A DNA stretch of 60,081 bases from the NCBI RefSeq assembly GCF_022267535.1, contig NZ_JAHNZV010000016.1, forward strand, positions 1 through 60,081, given 5' to 3'. Positions within the stretch are counted from its first letter, which is position 1; each line of letters opens with the position of its first letter. Under the pieces are notes generated by a model, which was not told the origin of the DNA, made no database searches, and was given only the letters and a program-made list of their open reading frames with translations. This DNA comes from Psychromonas antarctica. Lineage in GTDB: Bacteria > Pseudomonadota > Gammaproteobacteria > Enterobacterales > Psychromonadaceae. The position numbers and the translations under genes are program-made. Below are positions 18,210-24,953 of this stretch, in pieces.

Positions 18210-18877
18210 TTGCCTGCAACACAAAAAGATGGAAAATGCTGTCTTTGTTTCACAAGTTGATGTTAATAATATTGCTTGCTGGGCTGTTATTGTTTAGCAA
18301 AGGGGTATATATGCAAAGCAAAGCCTTACTTGCACAGCAGCTGTTAAGTTTTGCTTGGGGGCGGCATATGCAAGATGGTGAACCACATAAAGCGTGGCCG
18401 TGGGCTGATAGTGAGCCGTTTGCTCAGCTAAGTATTGCAGGGCAAGATCCTTTGATTGTTCTGGCCGGAGCGAGCGGCAGTAACCTTGCATTTGCTCCCG
18501 CATGGATGGTCTCTTCAGCACGTTTTGATCGAGGAGGGAATAGTGTGTTGGCGGGTCATAATGATACGCATTTTAAGATACTTAAAGATATTATCTTGGG
18601 GGATGAGCTAATCGTGACCACTGTCCTTAATTCGCCATTGTTTTTTCAGGTGATTGATATTAGCATTGTCAATCAAAGTGATCTCTCTGTTTTACATGCT
18701 CAAGAGCAGGAAACCGTCACGCTGATCACTTGCTATCCCTTTGATAGTCATATTATTAACAGTGATTTACGTTATGTGGTAATCGCTAAGCGCATTAAAG
18801 ATAACCGTTCATCAATTGATCTTGCCTGGTTAGAGAAAGCGCAGAAAAGTGTTATTAAAAGTAATTCTCCATTTTAA
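18194..18877 (+). CDS. Class GN sortase
   Basis: A 227-residue transpeptidase with an N-terminal membrane helix (about residues 20-36). The catalytic residues are visible: His in VLAGHNDTHF, Cys in TLITCYPF and Arg in NSDLRYVV. It should cleave LPQTG between Thr and Gly in the upstream target protein and transfer it to an acceptor that is unknown in Gram-negative cells. The start ATG 18194 lies inside the end of the target gene behind a perfect AGGAGG at 18181-18186, so translation is coupled. Confidence 0.92.
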   Translation: MVSAVIACNTKRWKMLSLFHKLMLIILLAGLLLFSKGVYMQSKALLAQQLLSFAWGRHMQDGEPHKAWPWADSEPFAQLSIAGQDPLIVLAGASGSNLAFAPAWMVSSARFDRGGNSVLAGHNDTHFKILKDIILGDELIVTTVLNSPLFFQVIDISIVNQSDLSVLHAQEQETVTLITCYPFDSHIINSDLRYVVIAKRIKDNRSSIDLAWLEKAQKSVIKSNSPF

Positions 18878-18943
18878 TGATCAAGCATTAACATTATTTT
18901 TTGTTTCGATAATATTAGGCTTTGAATTTAAGAGAAAAAAAAG

Positions 18944-19438
18944 ATGGCAAACAGTAAATTAAATAAAGGTTTTACATTAATAGAGTTAGTAATAGTGATC
19001 GTTATTATAGGTTTACTAGCGGCAACCGCACTACCTCAATTTGTATCGCTATCGAAGGATGCAAAAATAAATGTGCTTACACAGATTAAGGTGAGTGTGA
19101 AAGTGGCTAACGACTTTATGTTTCTTAAATCTCAGTTGCCCAGTTATTCAGTGCAACCTGTTACCAATCGGCTTGATTTGATTGATGTCGATACGGATGG
19201 TGATGGTAGCATTGATACGCGCTTAAAATGGTATTATTTAGATAATACGGATATTGAAAAACGCATTGACCTTTCTGATAATTTTACTATCGAATATGAA
19301 GGCATGGACTTCACCTATATCGGTTATGATGCGGATCAAGATAGCAAGGTAAAAGATGATAATTGTTATTTTAAATACACCCAAGCCATCAATAAAGACG
19401 ATTTACCAATTTATGAGATTGTAGACAGTGGCTGTTAG
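18944..19438 (+). CDS. Type IV pilin/pseudopilin-like protein
   Basis: A 164-residue protein with a class III prepilin signal: KGFTLIELVIVIVI, with cleavage expected between Gly and Phe at about residue 9 and Glu5 of the mature form present. The globular part contains DVDTDGDGSID, an EF-hand-like calcium loop, and a second acidic run, DADQDSKVKDD. Two cysteines near the C-terminus could close a loop as in type IV pilins. It begins 66 bases after the sortase on the same strand. Whether it belongs functionally with the sortase operon is unknown. No prepilin peptidase or pilus ATPase is nearby. Confidence 0.85.
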   Translation: MANSKLNKGFTLIELVIVIVIIGLLAATALPQFVSLSKDAKINVLTQIKVSVKVANDFMFLKSQLPSYSVQPVTNRLDLIDVDTDGDGSIDTRLKWYYLDNTDIEKRIDLSDNFTIEYEGMDFTYIGYDADQDSKVKDDNCYFKYTQAINKDDLPIYEIVDSGC

Positions 19439-19489
19439 TTTTGCGTTTATCTAAACAGTATGTTGCCTACCCTAAAACACTTATAAAAA

Positions 19490-19863
19490 CCTCAACACAG
19501 GTTGCTGGTTTCTCCCGCTTTCAACTATTCTTGCTATTAGGCAGCAAAGATAGCGCCGTTATTCCCCAGTGCGTTAAGTTCAGTTTACGGCGATAGTAAT
19601 CAGTGCAAAGCTGGCTTGACGCGATCCATCTATCAGCAATAATCAAGCGCGATTGCATGAACGTGCATTTGTAACTTAACTGTCTTCTGTAAACTCGTAG
19701 AATCCCACATTAGCAATGTGTCGTGCCAATTTTCCATTTGCCATCACTCCCTTAACATATAGACCTCTACCTCATTAAACTGCTTAATAAGATAAGCCGT
19801 TAATTGATGGATCGTGTTACGCCTCATGTTGGCAACTCGCTGATGCCGTTGCGCTATCGCTAT
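19490..19863 (-). pseudogene. Decayed tnpB of an IS200/IS605-type element
   Basis: On the minus strand three reading-frame pieces line up with TnpB C-terminal sequence: IAQRHQRVANMRRNTIHQL, then ANGKLARHIANVGFYEF, then SRLIIADRWIASSQLCTDYY. They lie in different frames with in-frame stops between them. The zinc-ribbon cysteines are mostly lost. The N-terminal two thirds are missing; the first MITE begins 12 bases from the broken edge. No tnpA or end hairpins are recognised. It is a dead remnant of a transposon-associated RuvC-like nuclease gene. Confidence 0.8.
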
Positions 19864-19869
19864 TTTTAA

Positions 19870-20074
19870 TATTTAACCTCAGTTCTGGATAATGGAAGCG
19901 AAATCAGATTAAATATCAACAAGTTAAAAAACATATTATACAGTGCTGTTAGTTTTGCGTAGTTCAAGGCGAATCATCGCAGCAATAACTGGTTATTGGC
20001 AGATGATTTAACGCAGAAATACGCGTAAATAACGGTACTGTATCGTTTAGCTTATCCAGAATTGAGGTTATTTA
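19870..20074 (+). mobile_element. MITE copy 1 with 6-bp target duplication
   Basis: A 193-bp non-coding element (19876-20068) with 17-bp terminal inverted repeats, ACCTCAGTTCTGGATAA on the left and the complement of ACCTCAATTCTGGATAA on the right (one mismatch). TATTTA flanks both ends (19870-19875 and 20069-20074) as a perfect target-site duplication. A second copy in inverted orientation at 27793-27985 matches at 192 of 193 positions by eye. A long imperfect hairpin occupies the middle. It has no transposase and must be moved in trans. IS982-like ends are possible but not established. Confidence 0.92.
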
Positions 20075-20513
20075 TAACCATATAAACCATGCACTTTTTT
20101 TACTAGCCGATGCAGATAACGTAGCAGTATACGAAGATCGCCATGCCGCAGTTTTGTGGGCGCAATAACGAATATCTCGCGACCGATCGTCGCTTATTTT
20201 TTAATAACGAAATCCACATCTTACCTTGTTTGGTTTTTAAAAAAGGATAATGGAAATGTCCCGCTGAAAGGCACACCGAGTGATGCTCATCGAATTGATT
20301 TTTTCTTTAAAGAACTCAAACTTGTCGCAATTCTTTAATAGATCTTATAGCGCTCAACACTATCTCAGCTTAATGCTACGGGCTTAAAAAAGAGCTAATT
20401 TAAGTTGCATTACATTTATTATAGAAGGATACATGAGAATGATTAACTTATTGCTAAATTTACAGCTGCATTGTCACTTACTTTAACAGTCAAAGTGCCT
20501 ATATTAAAGGGTT
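20075..20513 (+). other. Non-coding region with possible decayed genes
   Basis: No intact gene is evident. Stop-interrupted pieces that read like protein occur on the plus strand (LADADNVAVYEDRHAAVLWA from about 20104, and GNVPLKGTPSDAHRIDFFF near 20250), but I do not recognise them. At 20433 an ATG preceded by GAAGGA starts a short frame. With one base shift it reads like a signal peptide (KFTAALSLTLT), perhaps the stump of a lost exported protein before the pullulanase. Confidence 0.3.
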
Positions 20514-20525
20514 GTAAGCGCTTAC
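20514..20525. promoter_or_regulatory. LacI-family operator, distal copy
   Basis: GTAAGCGCTTAC is a perfect 12-bp palindrome with central CG, typical of LacI/GalR-family operators. An identical copy lies at 20680-20691. This one is about 400 bases before the pullulanase start. A maltodextrin-responsive MalR-type repressor is a reasonable guess, but no such gene is in the window. Confidence 0.7.
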
Positions 20526-20584
20526 TTGGTTTTAACCCATTAAAAATAAAGAATAATTAATTAGATTGCCGAAATGAACTGTTA

Positions 20585-20598
20585 GTGACACAGGTCAC
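20585..20598. promoter_or_regulatory. CRP-type site, distal
   Basis: GTGACACAGGTCAC has the GTGA-N6-TCAC core of cAMP-CRP sites, in AT-rich flanks. It lies 71 bases (start to start) downstream of the distal LacI-type operator. Confidence 0.6.
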
Positions 20599-20679
20599 GT
20601 TATTGTGCTTTTGGACACTGTTTTTTAGCCATTTAGAGCGGATTCATACGAATAAACAGCTTATCACCCATCTTGCAAA

Positions 20680-20691
20680 GTAAGCGCTTAC
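20680..20691. promoter_or_regulatory. LacI-family operator, proximal copy
   Basis: A second exact GTAAGCGCTTAC palindrome, 166 bases downstream of the first and about 235 bases before the pullulanase start. Two identical operators at this spacing would permit repression by looping. Confidence 0.7.
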
Positions 20692-20743
20692 ATTTGTTTT
20701 GTTTTAAGATCAAGGGCTATTTTATCAATTTGCCTTTATTGAA

Positions 20744-20757
20744 GTGACATGGCTCAC
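20744..20757. promoter_or_regulatory. CRP-type site, proximal
   Basis: GTGACATGGCTCAC has the GTGA-N6-TCAC core. It lies 64 bases after the proximal operator, mirroring the order and approximate spacing of the distal pair, so the operator-CRP unit appears twice. A further half site, GGATCACA, lies near 20812. Catabolite activation of the pullulanase gene is the likely role. Confidence 0.6.
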
Positions 20758-20924
20758 AAAAGTAATTTGTTCACGCCTTTTTGAATTTTCAAAAAAGTGT
20801 TTCTCCGGTGCGGATCACATATTAACAGCAGCTAATCCCATATCATTTTGCACGGTGTAAAGGGGGGTACTTTTACTTCTTTAATAAAAAAAACACTTAA
20901 TAATTAAACAAATAAGGAATATCA

Positions 20925-23900
20925 ATGGAACTGAAAATAAAAAAATTAGCGCGTTTTACTATGCCGCTATTAGTCGCCGCTACACTGGTTGCATGTGGTA
21001 GTGATAATACGACTACTACTCCTCTTCCTGAGGGCGATTCTCCAGAGATGAATTACTTGCGTAAAGATGCAAGTTATGACGGTTGGGGACTACACGCATG
21101 GAATACACCTGATTGTGACGGTCTTGCTGATGACGCTGTAACAGCCTGGGACACGCCACTTTCCTTCGATTCTGTTGCTGCTAATGGTGCTATTTACAAA
21201 ATTCCGATGAAAGAAGGTGGCACTTGTTTCAACTTTATTATGCATAAAGGCGATGAAAAAGAGCCTGGTGGCGATCGTCAGTGGGATATGTCCGTATTAG
21301 GCGACACGGTTTATATAGTACAAGGTAAAGCAGATATTTCAGCAACACCTCTAGCGCTTTCTGTTTATGAAGGTCAAAAAGGCGCATTAATTGATTCAAC
21401 AACCGTTGCTTGGGACACGGGCAGTGCCGATTCTTTTGAAGTTCACTATTTAGCTGAGGGTGGATTCGAAGTTGATGACGCAACGGGACAAGAGACCTCG
21501 ACTTCAGAAATGCTTGTTCTGACTAGTAAAGATATGCCAGCGGGCACCGCGAAACGTTATGATAATTATAAAGCTTTTGGTTTTGAACTTCCAGATGGAA
21601 TGGATGAAGCAACATTAATTAGCGGTCAATTGGTGCTTGTTGCTAAAAATGCAGAAGGTAAAGTTATTGATGCGACAGGCATTCAGCTTGCACCTGCTTT
21701 AGACGCAGTATATGCAACTGGTGATACGGGCGCGCAAAATGAAATGCTTGGCGCGGTAGTAACGGGTGATTCAACGGTGTTTAGACTATGGGCGCCAACA
21801 GCTAAATCAGTGTCTCTATCTCTTTATAATGATGATCTGAGTGTATCTGGTGCCCCCGTTGCCATGACGCGTAAAGCGAATGGTACGTGGGAAACTGCCG
21901 ATGTTGCTGGTGTGGTTGGTAAATATTACCGTTATACAGTTGAAGTATACCATGCAACCTTAGATAAGGTTGAAACACTCGAAGTAACAGACCCTTACTC
22001 TTTAAGCTTATCTGTTAACAGTAAGTACTCGCAAGTGGTTGATTTGGAAAATCAAGCTAAACCGAGTGGTTGGGATGATCAAAGTGTAACTGCCATTTCT
22101 GAGCCTGAGAAGTTGGTTATTTATGAAACTCATTTGCGTGATCTGACTTCTGCGCCTGGTGATGGTGGAACTGATGCGCTTGATGGAAAATATCTTGCGA
22201 TTGAAGAAACTGAGCGTGCCAGTGTTAAGCAGTTAGCTTCACTTGCAGAGAATGGCATGAATCTCATTCACTTGATGAACCTGTTTGATATTGCAACGGT
22301 TGATGAAGCAGAATCAGTGGCTTTAACGGATACAGTTGGCGATCTATGTGCAATTAATACAGCTGCTGCTGTTTGTACTGGTGATCAAAGCCAAGTGCTT
22401 CAAGATCTGCTTGAAAGCTATGATCCAGCAACAGGCGCTGCACAAGCCTTAATGAATGATCTGCGTATGTACGATACATTCAACTGGGGTTATGATCCCT
22501 TCCACTACACTACACCTGAAGGCAGTTATGCAGTAGATGCTAAAGGTACCGCACGTATTGAAGAGTATCGTACTCTAATCATGAAGCTTCATGCGATGGG
22601 TTACCGCGTTGTTATGGATGTAGTTTATAACCATACAAATTCAGCTGGTATAGATGATAAGTCCGTATTGGATAAAATCGTCCCTGGATATTACCAGCGT
22701 CTAAATGCTTCTGGTTATATTGAGACGTCAACATGTTGTTCTAATACTGCAACAGAAAACATTATGATGGGTAAACTAATGACTGACTCATTAGTTACTT
22801 GGGCTAAAGAATACAAGATTGATGGTTTCCGTTTCGATTTAATGGGACATCAACCTAAACAGCTTATGGTTGACTCACTTGCTGCGGTTAAAGCCGTTGA
22901 TGATGATACTTACTTCTATGGTGAAGGCTGGAACTTTGGTGAAGTAGCAGATAATGCGTTATTTGTACAAGCGACACAACAGAATATGGGCGGTACAGAG
23001 ATTGGTACTTTCTCAGATCGTCTACGTGATGCAGTACGTGGTGGTGGTCCGTTTGATGGTGGTAATGATTTACGTGCAAACCAAGGTTTTGCCACTGCAG
23101 GTGTTTGGAATGAGCTGCAGACAGATGCCGCTGCTTCAACACTTAAGCTAAGAAAAGACGGTGATATCATCCGTTTAGGTATGGCGGGTAATTTAGCCAA
23201 TTTTGTTCTACTTGATCAAGCTGGTGATACTAAGCGCGGCCAAGATGTTGATTATAACGGGCAAAAAGCAGGTTATACAACTGATCCACAAGAAAATATC
23301 TCTTATGTCTCTAAGCATGATAATCAAACGCTTTGGGATAACAACATGTATAAAGTTGACACAACCGTTAATTCTGCACAGCGTGCACAAATGCAAATAC
23401 TTGCATTAAGTACCAACATGTTAGGACAAGGTGTGCCATTCTTCCATATGGGCTCTGAACTTTTACGCTCTAAATCAATGCAGCGTGATAGCTACGATTC
23501 GGGTGATTGGTTCAATACTGTTAACTACGATATGAGTAGTAATAACTGGAATGTGGGTTTACCACGTGAAGATAAAGATGGCACTAACTGGCCGTTAATC
23601 ACAACCATCATTGCTGATCCTGAGGCTGCGCCTACAATCGCTGATATTGAATGGACAGATACGCGATTTAAAGAGTTGTTAAAAATCCGTACCAGTTCAC
23701 CATTATTTAGCCTTGCAACTGCGGCTGAAGTTGAAGCGCGTGTTGATTTCCAAAACACAGGTACAGATTCAGTGGCGGGTGTTATTGTAATGAGCATTGA
23801 CGATGGTACTTCTGCAGGTGCTGATTTAGATCCTGCTGTTGACGCGATTGTTACGGTCATTAATGCAACAAATCAAGAGCAAGTTATCCCTGTAACGGGC

Positions 23901-24830
23901 GCGACTGGTTTTGCACTACACGCTGATTTAGCTGAAGGAACTGCTACTTTTGCTGCTGGTAAATTTACCGTTCCTGCATTAACGACTGCTGTGTTTATTC
24001 AAGCGCAAGGTGATGCACAAGGTGCTGGTTTGCCTGTTGATAACAGTACTAAAGACTTAACTTCAATTCCTCCATTTGGCGATACTATTCCATTAATTCG
24101 TGGCGGCATGAATGAGTGGGGAACTACCGGTGCGATGACATTCACTAGCGCTGGTGTCTACAGTATGACGCAAACTTTAGAAGCAGGTACATACGAGTTT
24201 AAAGTGGCTGATGCTGACTGGGGTACTATTAATTACGGTACCGATGGTACATTAGTGTTAGGTGAAGCTTTAGCATTAGGTGGTGCTAATAATATTTCCC
24301 TTACATTAGCTGCTGATTCTGTAGTGACCTTTATGTTTAATGCAAGCGATATAGCTGCTCCAACACTGACAGTAACTGCGGAAGAAGTGGCTAGTTGTAC
24401 TGAGCTTGCTGATAGTGCAGAAGTAGGTCCTTTAGGTGAGACTAGCATTGCTTTAATAGGTAATATCTCTGGTTGGAACTACGATACTTCTTTACAGTTT
24501 AGCTATAAAGGAGCAAATACTTACCAGGTTTTAGTTGCTGATACAGCGCTTACAGGTGCTGACGGTTTCAAAATGCGTGGTGATGCTGATTGGACAACAC
24601 AGTTTAATGTGACTATGGCTGATGTTGCTGTCGCTGATGTTCAGACTAATGTTGAATATGACCTATCTGGTGCTGTAAATTTAGCAGACATCAACTTAGC
24701 TAATAACAACACAACATTGGATACCAGCGCAGGTAACTATATATATACAGTTACTTTTAATGACGGTGCTGACTTAAGTGCTGAAGCCGTACAAGGTACG
24801 TTTAGCATGTGTGAAGTTGCTGCTCAGTAA
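20925..24830 (+). CDS. pulA: Secreted lipoprotein pullulanase (GH13)
   Basis: A 1301-residue debranching enzyme that hydrolyses alpha-1,6 bonds in pullulan, starch or glycogen at the cell surface. The signal peptide ends in lipobox LVAC (Cys24). A CBM41-like module lies at about 42-145 and a CBM48-like module at about 275-365. The GH13 barrel has the pullulanase motif FNWGYDP (519-525), region I DVVYNH (565-570), region II GFRFDLMGH with nucleophile Asp638, region III YGEGW with acid/base Glu667, and KHDN near 797-800. Two related X25-like beta modules close the protein (GGMNEWGTTG and GNISGWNYD). AAGGAAT precedes the ATG. Catabolite- and operator-type sites lie upstream and a terminator follows. 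The gene sits between two inverted MITEs. Confidence 0.95.
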   Translation: MELKIKKLARFTMPLLVAATLVACGSDNTTTTPLPEGDSPEMNYLRKDASYDGWGLHAWNTPDCDGLADDAVTAWDTPLSFDSVAANGAIYKIPMKEGGTCFNFIMHKGDEKEPGGDRQWDMSVLGDTVYIVQGKADISATPLALSVYEGQKGALIDSTTVAWDTGSADSFEVHYLAEGGFEVDDATGQETSTSEMLVLTSKDMPAGTAKRYDNYKAFGFELPDGMDEATLISGQLVLVAKNAEGKVIDATGIQLAPALDAVYATGDTGAQNEMLGAVVTGDSTVFRLWAPTAKSVSLSLYNDDLSVSGAPVAMTRKANGTWETADVAGVVGKYYRYTVEVYHATLDKVETLEVTDPYSLSLSVNSKYSQVVDLENQAKPSGWDDQSVTAISEPEKLVIYETHLRDLTSAPGDGGTDALDGKYLAIEETERASVKQLASLAENGMNLIHLMNLFDIATVDEAESVALTDTVGDLCAINTAAAVCTGDQSQVLQDLLESYDPATGAAQALMNDLRMYDTFNWGYDPFHYTTPEGSYAVDAKGTARIEEYRTLIMKLHAMGYRVVMDVVYNHTNSAGIDDKSVLDKIVPGYYQRLNASGYIETSTCCSNTATENIMMGKLMTDSLVTWAKEYKIDGFRFDLMGHQPKQLMVDSLAAVKAVDDDTYFYGEGWNFGEVADNALFVQATQQNMGGTEIGTFSDRLRDAVRGGGPFDGGNDLRANQGFATAGVWNELQTDAAASTLKLRKDGDIIRLGMAGNLANFVLLDQAGDTKRGQDVDYNGQKAGYTTDPQENISYVSKHDNQTLWDNNMYKVDTTVNSAQRAQMQILALSTNMLGQGVPFFHMGSELLRSKSMQRDSYDSGDWFNTVNYDMSSNNWNVGLPREDKDGTNWPLITTIIADPEAAPTIADIEWTDTRFKELLKIRTSSPLFSLATAAEVEARVDFQNTGTDSVAGVIVMSIDDGTSAGADLDPAVDAIVTVINATNQEQVIPVTGATGFALHADLAEGTATFAAGKFTVPALTTAVFIQAQGDAQGAGLPVDNSTKDLTSIPPFGDTIPLIRGGMNEWGTTGAMTFTSAGVYSMTQTLEAGTYEFKVADADWGTINYGTDGTLVLGEALALGGANNISLTLAADSVVTFMFNASDIAAPTLTVTAEEVASCTELADSAEVGPLGETSIALIGNISGWNYDTSLQFSYKGANTYQVLVADTALTGADGFKMRGDADWTTQFNVTMADVAVADVQTNVEYDLSGAVNLADINLANNNTTLDTSAGNYIYTVTFNDGADLSAEAVQGTFSMCEVAAQ

Positions 24831-24854
24831 AATATAGAGTTAACAACTATTGAC

Positions 24855-24885
24855 AAAATCGGCGTCTTGTGCGCCGATTTTTTTT
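24855..24885 (+). terminator. Rho-independent terminator of the pullulanase gene
   Basis: AAAATCGGCG (24855-24864) pairs with CGCCGATTTT (24872-24881), with a 7-base loop, and is followed by a T-run to 24885. It lies 25 bases after the pulA stop. Confidence 0.92.
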
Positions 24886-24953
24886 ACCTGAAATAGTTGT
24901 TTTTTCTTTGGCTAGTCTCTTTTTTTGTATTATTTATTCACAAGGATGTAATT

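Noticed and set aside
20156-20338. 60-codon plus-strand frame
   Set aside because: No ribosome binding site, no recognisable domain, and it lies in a stretch with other broken frames, so it is treated as decay rather than a gene.
22888-23200. Overlapping frames opposite the pullulanase gene
   Set aside because: They run through the catalytic domain with histidine- and serine-rich shadow composition and have no start signals.
24897-24953. Upstream TTG start for the beta-helix lipoprotein
   Set aside because: It has no ribosome binding site and lies directly after the pulA terminator; TTG 24954 has AAGGA at the right distance and a normal lipoprotein signal.
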